Shown here one piece after another: positions 23,476 to 36,842 of a stretch of 64,000 nt of DNA. The stretch comes from Physcomitrium patens (lineage: Eukaryota; Streptophyta; Bryopsida; Funariales; Funariaceae): contig NC_037260.1 in NCBI RefSeq assembly GCF_000002425.4, forward strand, positions 9,436,538-9,500,537, written 5' to 3'. A model generated the notes under the pieces. The model was not told where the DNA came from, ran no database searches, and saw only the letters and a program-made list of their open reading frames with translations. A program made the position numbers and the translations under genes. Numbering within the stretch: position 1 is the first letter of the stretch; each line of letters starts with the position of its first letter.

Positions 23476-24650
23476 ATGTTATTATTATTTTCATAATCGA
23501 TACAATATTATTTCTTTTGTAATGACATGGGTTTAGAATTGATAAAGTTCAATTGTAGACGATTTATATTTAATCAACCATTATTGTGTAAAGCATTTTG
23601 TTGTATTTGTGCATGTAAAAAGGTTGGATGTTATGTATGAGAAAAATAATAAAAATGATGAATTGTATACCCAAACAAGTCCTTTTAAAAGTCAAGATTG
23701 CATTTTTATCTTCAATTCATTGTATTATATTTCTAATTTAAGTTTATGTGAGATGTTTTTTTATGTGAGTGAGTAATGATTAGAGTTTATACATTTGGAT
23801 TGCTTGTCCACACAATATATATATATATATATATATTCCCTTGGGATTTCTCTAGAATATTGGAATGAGCAATCAAATCCTTTTCAAAAATTTACAAGAA
23901 GATTCTTTCTTCCTTAAATTCCTCAAAACGGGCCAAGGTTTGCTAATGATTTGAGACTCCAAATGTCTTGGAAAAATTCTTGCTATAAAGATCTTAATGG
24001 AACTATATCCCATGTAGACCTTTTATAAACTTTTTACACATTGTAGTAAGCTATGTAAGGCCTTGTTATCAAAGGAGAGAATAGTAAAGTTTTAAAATCA
24101 CTTTTAAGGCACCGAAAAGGATATTCAAACAATTGCAAAGAAAACTACAATAAGATATGTTTGATATAAAATTATACAATTTTTTATTTTAAAAAAAGGA
24201 ATAAAGAAAGAAGGAAAAAGAAGGAGAAATTTGTGGATTCTTTTAAAATGACTTATTTCTTAAAATGAAATTGATATTATTTTTTTGGTGAGGTAAAGAA
24301 AAAAGTAATAATCAGAATAGTCTTTACATATGCTTATGCAACCATGATATTTTCCTTATAGATATAAAATACAAATTACTTTCCAAATTAGGGCTCTTAC
24401 CCTTAATAAAATATTTTGAAGACATACATATAAATATAAGTGGTACAAAGAAAGTACATAACGTGATTTTTATTTAGGACTTAGAGATGTTAGAATAAAG
24501 ATTTCAACAACTGTTTTAAAAGGCTATGTCACAAGGTTTACATTACAGATATCAAAAGCAAAAACCTCATAAACATTATTCTACTACAATATACTTATAA
24601 GTGCAAGATACTTAAAAGTAAATAAGCACGTCAACTTTGAGACATAGTAA

Positions 24651-25996
24651 CAAAACAATATATATATACGAGGGGGGGCGTAGGCGAGGAGGGATAAGAC
24701 GGATCGACGAGAGGGCACAAGCTTAGTTAGATGGAATTGAGGCGGGGGGGGGGGGGGGGCCACTTCAGTGCCGAAAGCTGTTAAATTGCCGTCTTTGCCA
24801 AGCCAGCAGCATAATCTCTGACATGATCGCAGCCCATTTGTATGATATTTTACAGTGTCCAAGTCAAATCTGTGCCACTCATAACTCCTAACTGAATCGC
24901 CCCCAGTTTGGCTGCTATTGAAGGCCGTGCCCATTTCGGTGCCGAATGCTACTGGAGGGGAATCCCCTCACGATTCTCTGTGTCCTAGCCTGCAGAACGA
25001 TCTCCGTTGCTGCGCAGGCGTTGTGGTGAATTTCTCAGGACTTTGTTTTGTTTTTGTTTTTGTGTTTTTAATTTTCGTAGTTTTTTTGTTTTTCTTCTCT
25101 CTGGAGGCGTCAGTGGGTCCCGTCTCTGCGGAAGAAAAGCTGGGCCCCCCGTCATCTTGGCGGATTTGTTTTTACCGAAATTTCGAAAGTTTCAGGGAGT
25201 TCTGGAGAATTGGAAGAATCGACGAGGGGGTAAAGGATTACAAAAATAGAAAGTGAAAGGGGAGGATGGTGAGGTGCGCGTCTGTCTCCATGCCCAACAA
25301 GAAGAGTGATTGGGAGAGAGGGAGAGGATGAGTGAGAGAGAGAAAAACAAAGCATCGTCAATCGCAATCGCATCGTCGTCATCGTCGTCATCGTCGTCCT
25401 ACGGCGTCAATGGACAGCTAGGAGTTGCGTATGTCGACACTACACTGGAGGATCATGTGTTTCACTCTTTTGGAGTTACGGCGAGCGAGGTGATTCATTT
25501 CAAGGTTGCCGTAATGGTGATCAGAGAAGCATGTGGATTTAATTAGCCATATTTTGCGGACTGTTTTGCGCTTTCGGTGTTAGGCGAGAGCGGCTCCTTG
25601 CTGCTGCTGCTACCCCAGCTGCATTGGTGTTAACGTCGATGCGGTTCGTGTGTGTGGTCGGTGCAGTTTGGAGTTGTTTTGGAGGTGTGGATATTCTTGC
25701 TGAAGATGTTGGGGCGAATTTTCAACGCGGTTTACTGGTTTCTGGATTCGTACCAGGAAGTTAGTGGATAACCATCCGGTGTTGGTAGTGCTGCTATGTC
25801 TGTGTGAAGTGTGTTTATCGGTAGCTTCTTTTGATCAAGGTGGTCGCCACGATCAGCGTCGGTTGCGTTCTTTTTGCTAAAGCTGTTCATTTTTGAAACG
25901 AAGAGTGTTAAACTGACATGGGGCTTACCACTTCGCGTGGGAGGAGTATGACAACAGAGTAAACCTATTGCATCACCTCTGAATAGCTCTCCAATA

Positions 25997-26034
<38 letters not shown>

Positions 26035-26494
26035 GTTTTTGGGGTTTTTGCTTTTTTCTTCCAGGACTTTTCGCGGTCGAGGGATGTTTCTTTCTGATTT
26101 CAGTGGGTGGAGGAGGAGCAACCTTAACGTACCTAGGGGTATTTCGGCTCTTCAGTGATTGTTATCGAATTCCTCCTCACTCGAGATGTCTAATCGTGGA
26201 TGGTCCGACCAGCAGAAATTGGTGAAATTGTAGTTCCGCTCCTTGTAGCTTGGCACAGTTTCAGCGCCCAATGCGCTTGCAAATATTTCCCCTGTAATTT
26301 TCCACTCTGAGTGTGTCCAATCCTCGTAAGAATTCCTCTTGATAATTCATTCTGCGAAGTAGGAGTCAATTTAGCACGAAATCGCCTCATGAATTTAAAA
26401 GTTTCGATTGCTTTCCGTAGTAGCTTCTCTTTCGTGTGCGCCCACCCTCTAGGTTGAAGTGCATAAGTAAAGGCTCCTGAAATCGGCCACCGCA
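24651..26494 (+). promoter_or_regulatory. Promoter and long 5' leader region of the AMP1-like gene
   Basis: Balanced, locally G-rich sequence begins at ~24660. It includes a 16-base G run (24744-24759), two near copies of TTCRGTGCCGAA (24765-24776 and 24933-24944), a short upstream ORF at 25328-25543 with a Ser run from TCG/TCA codons, and a 35-base T run (25999-26033). Transcription start and leader introns are not resolvable. Confidence 0.45.
25328..25543 (+). other. Possible upstream ORF in the AMP1-like leader
   Basis: ATG AGT GAG opens a 71-codon frame starting MSEREKNKASSIAIASSSS with a nine-Ser run built on (TCGTCA)n. A GTGATT donor-like site follows ATTACGGCGAGCGAG near 25490. It may be untranslated leader, a regulatory uORF or an early exon; nothing distinguishes these. 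Confidence 0.3.
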
Positions 26495-29400
26495 ATGCAG
26501 CCGCTCAGCTGGTGGGTGCAGTGCTTGGTGCTCCGGACACTGCCTGGACCGCTGCAGCGGTTGAGTCGATCATCAGGATCAGGTGAAGATGACGATGGCG
26601 GAGAGGCGGCGCCTTTGCGGACGGACAGATCTCCCTCGCCTCCCACGTGCGGTTCATTCAAAGCCTGCAGGAATGGAGCCTTCTGTTTGGCGGCCGCCCT
26701 AGCAATGACTGTGCTTATCGTCCTTGTTATGCATTTATTCCTGGATTTCCGGCCAGCCCCTTCTCATGTAAGTCCTTTTATTCCATGACTTCAATCTTTG
26801 TTAATCATAAGTAAACATGTGAGAGTAGACGTTCTCTGGCACCAGTACTATACTGGTATAGACGGACGAGGATATGAACTTTCTGTCAAGTCGAAAGGCA
26901 TGATGCATGAGCATCAGTAGTCTGGTAATCGGTCAATACGAAAGATTCTCCACAGTAGCTCTTTCAGCCCTACATATAGTTAAAAGAAGATCTTGGCAGT
27001 CGGCCGCGTGGATTGCGGCGCCCTCTCAATTGTGCGGCATTTGGTAGCTACCCGAATCCAGTTTCCCATACATGTTTTCCTAAAAGGTTTAGGAATAGAA
27101 CTCTTTGTTGAGACAGTGTCGAGGTATAATTCTTTTGGACAAGATACAATTGCAAAATATGACGACTGGTGTGTGTTTGAAAGTGATCAGTTGTATTGTT
27201 AGAATGTTAATCTTAGTGGTCCTGATCTGTGTGTTGCAGAAGGAGAGTTGGCAACATATGTTTGTTCAGTCCATTGACAACAACAGCATCAGTAATCACT
27301 TGAAGGAAATCACCAAGGAACCTCATGTGGCCGGTACTGCGGAGAATTTCAAGACAGCTGAGTATGTAGAGTATACTTTTAAGGCCTATGGCCTGGATGC
27401 GCATCACAAGGATTACGACGTACTATTGACTTACCCTTTGCATCGATTGTTGGTGCTCACACAGCCGGACCATGAACCAATTAAATTCTCTCTGAAAGAA
27501 AAAGCTGTTGCTGGTGATCCATACAGCAATAGGTCAAATATTATCCCAACTTTTCATGCATACGCCCCGTCGGGAAATGCTTCCGCTGAGGTCGTGTATG
27601 CCAACTACGGGCGTCGAGAGGATTTCCAGAAACTTGCCCAGCTCGGTTTAAAGGTTGAGGGGGCTATCGTTATTGCGAAATATGCTAAGATATATCGCGG
27701 GGACATTGTTGAGAATGCAGCACAAGCAGGAGCTGTCGCAGTTGTGATTTACTCTGATCCTCTGGATTATGGAAACAACGCTACTCAAGGGTACTATCCT
27801 TCTTCGCAATGGTTACCTCCAAGTGGTGTGCAGCGAGGCTCCGTGTTTAGAGGAATTGGTGACCCCCAGACGCCAGGTTGGGCGAGCGAATCAGGCGCTG
27901 AAAGATTATCTGTGGATGACCCTGCTGCCCAGTTGCCTCGAATCCCATCAATGCCAATCTCTGCCGAAGATGCTCTCCCAATTTTAAGGTCCTTGGGTGG
28001 TCCGGTAGCTCCGATTGAGTGGCAAGGAGGTCTTGAGTTATCAGAATACAAGTTGGGCCGTGGTCCAGGGAGACTTGACCTCTCGTATGTGGTAAAGTAC
28101 TCGCGTGTATTGCAATGTGAATCATCCCTTACTTGAAATCACCATCTTAACTTGTTCTTACTTTTCTCTATATCGTGAAATCGGCGGGCAGTTATAGACC
28201 ATATTTAATGCAACGACAATGACTTTTTCTTGAAATCTTTATCATTCTTTTTTCAGTTCCCAGGTGGTATGCATTCACTGAATACGACTAGTTCTATTGG
28301 GCCGGCTGTTGTATGCAGGCCAACCAGACGGTGACTCCCATTCGTAATGTTTTTGCTACAATCGTGGGGTCACAAGAGCCCGACAGGTCTTGAATGTGCA
28401 CAATTTTCTCTCTTTCATAACATTCCCCGTGGTAAACAAATATCAGTGGGGCTGTAGATATTAACTTAATTCGTTTTTTTTCTTTTAGACTTATATATCG
28501 AATCTGGTGGTTCATGACTGAACTGCAATGTCTGCAGTCAATTTTCGTTGGTGCAGTGATGTTGATAGAACCGTATTTGATGGTTCAGGTTGGTACTGCT
28601 CGGTAATCACCGCGACGCATGGACGTTTGGAGCTGTGGATCCGAACAGTGGCACAGCGACACTCTTAGAGGTAATGAGTAAGCCCTTCTATCAGACGCGT
28701 GTTGGATGCACGCAGTTGTGAGATGCTATGGTTGCATGATTGTTTCAGATTACACCTGACCCTTAACGTTTGGAGTTTGTCTCTAAGGACGGGTATTGTA
28801 TGCTAGTGTGTTGCACTGTTAGTTAAGATAAAGCAATTTTTGCCTTATCAGTAGCGTGAAATATGTGCAGCTGGCCAGGGGATTTGGAAAGCTTATGGAG
28901 CAAGGTTGGCGTCCTCATAGGAGCATTGTGCTGTGCAGCTGGGATGCTGAAGAATACAGCATGGTCTGCACTGTCCTGCTCTTGTTGAAACCTACCATGT
29001 CCCTTGCATTTGCGTTATTGTCATCCTCATAATATTATGAATCAGCATTCAATATCCATAAAAATAGTGAACAATATTGAACTAAATTTTGACCAGGATT
29101 GAACGGTGTCGACAGATAGGGTCAACTGAATGGGTGGAGCAAAACATTGATGTTCTCGATGCGAGCGCAGTTGCATACATGAATGTAGATTGCGCTGTGG
29201 CTGGGCCAGGTTTTAATGCAGCAGCCTCTCCGCAGCTTGACGACCTACTAATAGAAATTACAAAGCAGGTTTGTGCAAAGTATGGATGATCGTTTCAGTG
29301 TATACCTGCTTGCAGATCTCGGCACTGAATGAGAAACCGAATAGCTTATGTGGTGAAAAGTGTTTATTGCAGCGGTAGCATCACAGAGTTTTGTCGGATT

Positions 29401-31317
29401 ACTTAGCTTGTCACAATCCGTTGTCCTGCTACCTGTGAAAGCAGTAATTGTCATGTTCAAATTGTCCATGGTGTTTCTAGTGCAACAATATATACTTCAT
29501 TGTGGTTTGTTTCTGAAATTCTTTATATTTATCAATTTGTGATCATATGGTTCGCCAGGTGACAGACCCAGATGACGACGACCAGAGCTTGTACGAGTCA
29601 TGGGTGGTCTCAAGCAACAAGAGTAACCCCTTTGTACGTGAATTTCTACTGAGTTATTTCTAATTGTTTACTTCATGTTGAATCTGAGGCATAGATACTA
29701 TGGGGATGGTAGAATATGTATGTTTTGATAATGAGAGGATCCTGATCGTACTTCCCACTTAAGATCTCTCATTTTCATTACTACTGATTTGGGGTCCTGT
29801 TGCCGTGGCTTCATTCTTCATTACCATCTGTAGCTTGGTACTTGCACAGAACAAAAGCAATTTGGTACAAACCCTTGTTCTCAGAAGTAGAGCTCGGTTT
29901 CTCTTTTGAAATGTGAAGCCTGACAAGAAGATGCGTGTTTCAGATTGATAGGTTAGGTGGCGGGGGCTCAGATTTTGCAGCCTTTTTACAGCATGCAGGC
30001 GTGCCATCTACGGATATTTTCTTTGCTGCTGGTAAGTATCTTCAGTTTGAAACGTATTCCGTGATATATCTCAACTCACTTCTTTTCTGGACAATCACAT
30101 GTTCTAAGTTTTGGCATGATCCTACTGTCTTAGTGTTCTTAGGGCTTTAGCCCGTGTTGTGTAAACGTGCAGATTATCCTGTGTACCATAGTACCTTTGA
30201 CAACTACAATTGGATGACCAAGTTCGGTGATCCATTGTTTCATCGTCACGTGGCTGGTAAGAGAATTCCCTTCATTTTATTTGGTGCATTTAAGATCATC
30301 GGCAACACGCTTGATTCAACAACTCTTGCAAATTGTACTTTTTGGTTCACTTTAACTGCGGGGTTTATACATGAAAATGAGATTGGGAAGCTGGTGTGGC
30401 ATTTTCATTATGCAGTGACAAGTGTGTGGGGATTATTAGCCTTGCGGCTTGCGGATGACGAAATCCTGCCTATGAAGTATGAGGCTTATGCGAAAGAGCT
30501 TCATTCATATGCCCTTGAAATAAACTCTGAGTTTTTATCTTCGAATGCTCCAGAAAGTGTTTCTATTGCACCTCTTTTCTCGTCTATCAAGGGCCTACAA
30601 GCCTCGACTCACCAATTGGCTCAGGAAGTCGAGGTAATTTTGCATTCATGCCTTGTAGTTAGAGACACAACTATATTTTGGATATGGTGCGGTGTCCGGG
30701 TTGTAGTTTCGTAAAATTGTATCACAGAAGGTGCGACGCTTTGATCACGACATTTTACTTTTGTGTAGGCCTTAAAGCAGGAAGGGATGCAAATGCAATC
30801 AGGACTGTCTTCGGGGATTCTGTATCGTCGGCGCGGACTCAACGACCGCTTACTGCGGGCAGAGCGTGCGTTTCTCGACAGTGATGGACTTTCTGGTGCA
30901 TCTTGGTACAAGCATCTGGTATTCCTCCTCACTTGGAACCTAAGTGTTCAGGAAGTAGTTAGAATGGAATGGGCTTAAATGGTCCACGACTGTAACATTT
31001 TCATATGTTGGCAGTGAGAACGGGTTCACTTAACTACTGAAATTGGTCATTGAAGTTCTCGACAGGGCAATGGAAATTTGTACTTCGAAGACTGCATCTT
31101 ATTCATTATATGTTGTTTTCAGGTATATGGACGTGTTGCAAACAACAACTATGGGTCGCTTTCTTTCCCAGGCATCTGGGACGCTTTTCACCAGGCCACA
31201 GAAAGCAGCAACGATACTGCAAACACAGCGAAGTGGGCGGCAGTGCAGCATGAAATATTCCGTTGTGCACGTGTTATAACGCGGGCATCGCTTGTTCTGC
31301 AAGGCAAGATCACGTGA
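26495..31317 (+). CDS. AMP1: AMP1-like glutamate carboxypeptidase II family membrane peptidase (12 exons, 776 aa)
   Basis: Exons join in phase at 26495-26767, 27240-28091, 28319-28386, 28589-28670, 28871-28963, 29116-29268, 29559-29633, 29944-30031, 30173-30256, 30416-30633, 30769-30918 and 31123-31317. The domain order is a cytosolic N-tail, one signal anchor at ~62-84 ([18 protein letters not shown]; type II topology), a PA-like insert, the M28 peptidase core, and a TFR-dimer-like C-terminal helical domain. All metal ligands of the family are present: His405 (GNHRDAW), Asp415 (AVDPNSG), Glu452-Glu453 (WDAEEY; Glu452 as catalytic base), Asp481 (MNVD) and His567 (YPVYHS). The length fits the family, with a slightly long N-tail. 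Arabidopsis AMP1 is an ER membrane protein controlling meristem size and miRNA-mediated translational repression; its substrate is unknown. Single transcription unit; orthology to AMP1 versus its paralogue is inferred. Confidence 0.92.
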
Positions 31318-32459
31318 TTGTCTACAGCACTACGGCTTAATTCGAAATATCTGTATCAATTAGTCATCCGTTCCCGAATAGTTTGAGATCGCCCCCTATG
31401 CTATGCCGGATCAGGACGTGGAATCTGAAAGTGCTGGGTGCATATGCACATAATCGTGAATGAGATGCCTACTCACAGGTCTGTACACAATCTGCATGAA
31501 GTGAGCACGTTTGACAACTTCTAGAATGGTGAGAGGACATGTCTGAATCTGCCGAAGTTCAATCTGAAGACTTCGATTTTGCATGGCTTGTAGTTGATAG
31601 CAACATGGTCAAATGTGCAACTTAACCAGAGTTTTTTGGGTTTCTTCGCAATGCTCAACTTTCTAGTCCTCATCCGTGCTTTTCCTTTCCTTCCACTGAA
31701 CCTTCACCTATGAAAGCTGACTGACAAGACGGCATTGTTCATATGTATTGCTTGACTACAGTTTCCAGTTCTTCGAGCACCACTTAGTCAATATGTATCT
31801 CATCTAACGGTAGCTCTTGGCTTACTCTTGCTAACGGATCATTCTCGCTGCTGGTAGAATTTGCAGTGTTGCTTCTGGGCATCTGCATTTTATTCACAAT
31901 ATATTATACTATTGTTCACAGAATGTCTACCACATTGCAGGATTGCTTGTACGTCCAACTGTATGCCTTGTCTTGTCTAATTGTAGTTACTGAACTACAG
32001 TTCGTAATACTGGCTTTCAAACCAAGTTCCTCAGGTTGTACTATTGTTGGTGTTGCACTAGGAATTCGCACTCTTAATACATAGATGACTTTGGATCTCC
32101 GTTCATGAAAAAACTGGGTGTTTCCTGGATTTCTCATTTCTGTAAACTGCATATTCAAACCATTTCCACATGGTTATTTTATGTGTTTGTGCACGTTCGA
32201 ACACGAAAGCTTGAAAACCAGGCTTTGCTTGTGACCATCAAACCATGTTGTATGGGTGGACATTATGTTGTTAAAGCAAATTTAAAATAAATAACGTTCT
32301 TTGTGATGTAGTCTTTAAATAATATTTTTGAAAACATTCAAATAAAAAAAAAATACAATAAGAAAACCTAAAGGCCAATTCTTTCGTAGATATTAAAAAG
32401 AATATAAAATAAATAAAAACATGCATGTAAAAATTATATTTATAAGTATATATATACAG

Positions 32460-32460
<1 letters not shown>

Positions 32461-32500
<40 letters not shown>
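32461..32500. repeat. (TA)n(TG)n compound microsatellite
   Basis: About seven TA units followed by about 13 TG units. Confidence 0.9.
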
Positions 32501-32501
<1 letters not shown>

Positions 32502-33525
32502 TTATATTAGATGATTTAAATTTTGGATTCTTACATAGTTTTGGATTGTATGTTTGATGCATTTGTCTTAAAATTATTAAAATAGTAGAAAATACTTTTT
32601 ATGTAAAGTCTTTATATTTAGAAAAGCCAACGAGGGGTGACAACTTTTAAATCCTTTGATAGGTACATATTGAAAAGTGTCACTTGATGTCTTTTTACTT
32701 CAAAAAATCAATTTAAATATCTTAAGAAGAAAGTTTGAGGTAGAATGCACCTTCTATTTTATCTAGTGTAAATAGTGTTATTTTTGAGGATTTGAAATAG
32801 ATCCACCTTAAGAATCAATCTTTACAATAATCTAAAAAATTATATTATTAATTCATAAACATAAATATAATAAATAACAAACAATAATTTATATTTTCAT
32901 AATTGTTAAAATCAAGATATAGGCTAACATATCTAGACTATTAGTAAAAATAAAATTGGTCAATTTCATAGCTTCTTTTCATTCTATACAATATACAAAG
33001 AATAAGATTTTTATAGAAGTGTTTTACTTAAGATAGTAGAGACCTTAGTAAGGCTTTTATATCATAGCTTTTTAAAGTAGACTTTAAAGTATAAAGATCA
33101 TGTAATTCACTTAATTGACACTTTTATAAATAAAACTTAGAAAACTTCTACCTAACTATACAAAAAAATAAAAATATATGAAAAAAATAAAAAAATCCAA
33201 TCTCTCTGAGCTCTTGCATCCAAACTAACTCACAAACTCTTGAAAATTCACAAAAATTGAAAATATCCAACTCATTGATAAAGTAAACAAATTAGTTGTA
33301 GTAGAAAAAAGTATAATATTCTATATTTTATAGATTTGAATAAGTAGGGATATTTTTAGCTTAATCTAGAATTACTTTAGATCTGCTTGATTGTAAGAGT
33401 ACTAGTGCAAAAGTAGAAGTGGTGTATATAGAATTAAAGTGGTGGTTAAATTTTTTTTATTATTTTATTATTTAAATTTTTTATTTGAGTATGTATTTCT
33501 TTAAATTGAGAAAAAATATACTTTC

Positions 33526-33667
33526 GGAAGAAGAGACAATCGAATATTTGTGAAGAATAAGAGTTTTAATATGGAGAGTATAATGCTAATGACATTGGAA
33601 GAAGACATAGTCAAATATTTGTGAAGAATAAGCATTTTAATGTGGAGAGTATAATACTAACGTCATT
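33526..33667. repeat. 71-bp tandem duplication
   Basis: Two diverged copies start at 33526 and 33597, sharing GGAAGAAGA, ATATTTGTGAAGAATAAG and TGGAGAGTATAAT in the same order and spacing. Confidence 0.75.
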
Positions 33668-34442
33668 AGAAGAAGTTAAAACAATGTCTTATGTATTCAT
33701 GTCTTTTTGAAGAAAAAAACAAGATGCAATCTATATAATTATTACTAGGTGAGTCATCTCCTATAAGTTATGCACATAGTTATGTTGGCTTTTTTATTCA
33801 CATTAAAACAAGGACCATATAAATAAATGACATTGTATAAGTAAAGATAAATTGTTTGTCTAGTCATATAATCAAAATATATTTCTTTAGATATATCCAC
33901 ATAAATACGAATTTAAATCATTGCTAGAACTACTTTATATGGACATCAAACATACTATTATGTAAGAAATAATATTAGTAGAGGAAGCTTTTATTTTAAA
34001 ATAGATATAAAAAATACAATCAAACATATGTCAGAATGTATACATTGACTCTCAAAACAAAGTCAATTAATAAAACAAAAAAAATTGAGAAGCCATATCT
34101 AAAAGAATATTAATATTTTTGCCAAATCAAAAATTAGATGAAATGCACAACCAAGTTGGCTATTATCATTCTAAATTTGAGCTTAAAAATTGTAGTAACA
34201 AGAGAGACATTACATTTTAAATAAGCTTAGGTCTATTGACTCAATTTTGGAATTATTTTCTTCAATCACCTTTAATTATAAGAATGAATTTACAACATTG
34301 TCTAAGGTTCTTCTTTTCACTTTTGGTTCGTAGAATAGTTTCTTAGGATATTTTTTCTTATAGTTATGAAGGTTTTCTTAGCCTAAAAAAGCATTACTAG
34401 AAGAAAAGAGGTTAAATACTATAGATTTATTGTAACATGCAC

Positions 34443-34992
34443 TGTCATGGACATATACATTTATCTCAATAGTTATTTATATGATTAAGTAAAAGTATGT
34501 AAATATAGAATAATTTCATAAAATCTTCTAGAGAAGATTTCTAGAAGCTTCATTGACGTGGTTTTGATTTTAGATGTATTTGTAGGTTAGAAACTTGGTC
34601 AAAAAGCTAACCATGTATTAGTAGCTTGTGGAACAAGTAATCTCTATATAGTAGCTTGTGGAACAAGCTAACTATGTGGCGCATACATAGATAATTTGCC
34701 TTGCAAGATAAGTCATGTGGCTAGTAAAGTCAACACATGTTGGAGGTCCTATTGGACATCGCCATGTAGCTCTTAGTTAGATAGTATATATGGAGACAAG
34801 AGTGAAGCCTTCTTCACTCTTGTCAATGCCTTTCTAGTCTTAGTCTTATTTCAAGACTTTCTAATCTTCTTATTTTTTGGCAATAGCCAATCTAGTTAAT
34901 ATTACATCACCTTTTGAGTGACTTTTTAGTTCTCTTTAGTGATAGAAGAGTGTATTGAGGATTCTCTTTGTTTGAGATTCATGTCTTTGACA
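34443..34992 (+). repeat. 5' LTR of E3
   Basis: 550 bp. U3 has a perfect TTCTAGAAGCTTC heat-shock trimer (34539-34551) and two TAGCTTGTGGAACAAG palindromic units (34622 and 34652). TATA box at 34785-34791, start-site hairpin 34795-34823, predicted RNA start near 34815, end ..TTGACA. Confidence 0.9.
34539..34551. promoter_or_regulatory. Trimeric heat-shock element in E3 U3
   Basis: TTCTAGAAGCTTC matches TTCnnGAAnnTTC. The 3' LTR copy has decayed to TTCTAAAAGCTTC. Confidence 0.55.
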
Positions 34993-34994
34993 GT

Positions 34995-35006
34995 TTGACA
35001 AGAGTG
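34995..35006 (+). promoter_or_regulatory. Self-primer binding site of E3
   Basis: TTGACAAGAGTG starts 2 nt after the LTR and is a perfect complement of CACTCTTGTCAA at 34815-34826, the predicted RNA 5' end. Relative to E1, three positions differ in each arm and all are compensatory. Confidence 0.65.
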
Positions 35007-35228
35007 CTAACATATTGTTTTTGTCTTGTTTCAAAAGTGAGTGGATTATCCTACTTCTATTGTTGTATTTTGAAGGTTGTAGACTATCCACTTTTAAACA
35101 AAAAATCTTGTTTTCTAACACTGATCTTTTTCTTAAAGAGAGTGGATTATCCCTCTTTGTGGGATTTATTTTTAGAGGTTGCAGATTATCCTCCTTTAAT
35201 TTGACTTTTGAATTTATTTGAGTTGTCT

Positions 35229-36210
35229 ATGGAAGGAAAGATTATAGATGCTACTCTCAACGAAAGTGAGAATAGATTTGCACCTATGGCAGATCTTTAT
35301 AAGCTTGTCAATACTCTAAGAGTAGAAATCTCATGTATTTCCAACAATAATCATAGAAGTACTATGCCTATGCCTATGGAAGAAGTTCAGAGTCTGCGAT
35401 AAGAAGTTGTGCAGTTGAAAGAAGCAAGTAGATCAAGATCACAACCAAATCCAGGGAGTTTTGCTTTTACAAGTATGACAGGGACAAGGATTAGTATGCC
35501 TGAGAAGTTTGATGGAACAAGATAAAAAAATTTGACGATTTTTGCAACAACTCAAGCTCTATCTAAGGTTGCATCATTTCCAATATCCTAATGGATTTAC
35601 CCAAGTCGGATTCATAGGCACAATACTATCAAGAAGTACTCTCTCTTGATTTATACCTTTAATGGAAAAAGATTCACGATTCTTTTATGATTTGAATTCA
35701 TTCCTAGAAGTGTTTACAGCCACATTTGGAGAAAGTGATTGAGAACAAGTAATAGAGACCAAGTTTTTATCCTTATGGCAAGGATCACGATCAGCCACTA
35801 TATATGGTGCCAAATTCTAAAACCTCGCTTGTGGTATGGATTGGAACGATGAAGCACTTATCAACCAATTTTGATATGGATTAAAGGATAGCGTTAAAGA
35901 TTTATTATAAACAATGCCAAAAGTAGAATCTTTAGAATAATTTATTACTCAAGTCATTGCATGCGATAATCATTCATTTGAAAGGCATCAAGAACAAAGA
36001 TTTGGTTGGAGAGGAACAAGTCAAGTAATGGCAGTAACTTCCAAGTTTTTTGAAACATATTCGTCAATACTAGAACCAATGCAAATTGATATGATACATT
36101 TTAAACCTCTCACAAAGCAAGAAAAGATTCGACGTCGCTAAGAGGGGTTGTGTTTATATTGTAGAGAAGCTAAGCACACTACTCAATATTGTCTAAAGAA
36201 GCAACGTAAT
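35229..36210 (+). pseudogene. gag of E3 (decayed)
   Basis: Starts MEGKIIDATLNESENRFAPM, with a first stop TAA where E2 reads on. Homology to the E2 gag continues through MPEKFDGTR and PNGFTQVGFIG to the CCHC knuckle CLYCREAKHTTQYC near 36150-36195, which is intact here although E2 has lost its first Cys. Numerous stops (for example GAT TGA GAA opposite E2 GAT CGA GAA). Confidence 0.8.
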
Positions 36211-36451
36211 TAAAAAATAAGGAGCACAATTACCAAAGAAGATAATGTGTCGGAAAATGAATTTCTCTAAATATAATAGGGACCATGCGGTGTCATAATA
36301 CATGAAATCTTACTTGAGAATGCTCCAACATATCTATAAAGCCTTATAATACTTCATGATAATCCAAATATTGCCATTGTATATTAAGATAGTATCCAAA
36401 GCTCCAAAAATTCAAAAGCTCTAATTCACGAACCACTCGAAGCTCTTCTTT

Positions 36452-36453
<2 letters not shown>

Positions 36454-36486
<33 letters not shown>
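36454..36486. repeat. Poly-T tract (33 T)
   Basis: Homopolymer inside the nested insertion, between the two copies of its internal direct repeat. Confidence 0.9.
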
Positions 36487-36842
36487 CCATAGTTCAAATA
36501 ATCCAAGATAATCAAATATCTTCCACCTCAAGCTTTTCACATCGGATTCACCAAATATGTTGTAATACGTGAAGTCTTACTTGAAAATGCTCCGAGCACC
36601 TGGCTGTGGAAGGTAGAATGGAAATTGCAACAACAAAATCTTAATTCTAATAAAACGCTAACAATGTTAAACAAGCTTTAATCAAATTCAAAGAAACCTC
36701 AAAGGAGTTCCAAAGAAATAATAAGAAATCTTAAAGAAATATTAAAATGATTAAAAACATATCTCAAATACATCTCAATTCAATCTTAATTTAATCTTAG
36801 TTGAAATCTTATTGGACTTCATTCAAACTTTAGGCCAAAAAC

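Larger units (their letters stand above)
18508..24650. other. AT-rich gene desert
   Basis: About 6 kb with no supportable gene. It holds (TA)n at 19340-19378, 20898-20942, 22111-22145 and 23815-23837, a (CATA)n run at 19391-19427, (ATA)n at 20448-20478 and (TTA)n at 23447-23475. A less AT-rich patch at about 23090-23420 encodes open but unrecognised frames on both strands. Confidence 0.6.
31318..34442. other. 3' flank and AT-rich intergenic DNA before E3
   Basis: Balanced 3' flank to ~32280, then AT-rich desert. It includes a compound (TA)n(TG)n at 32461-32500 and a 71-bp tandem duplication at 33526-33667. No gene is supported. Confidence 0.55.

Noticed and set aside
27794-28051. Minus-strand frames opposite AMP1-like exon 2
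   Set aside because: Antisense shadows of a strongly supported exon.
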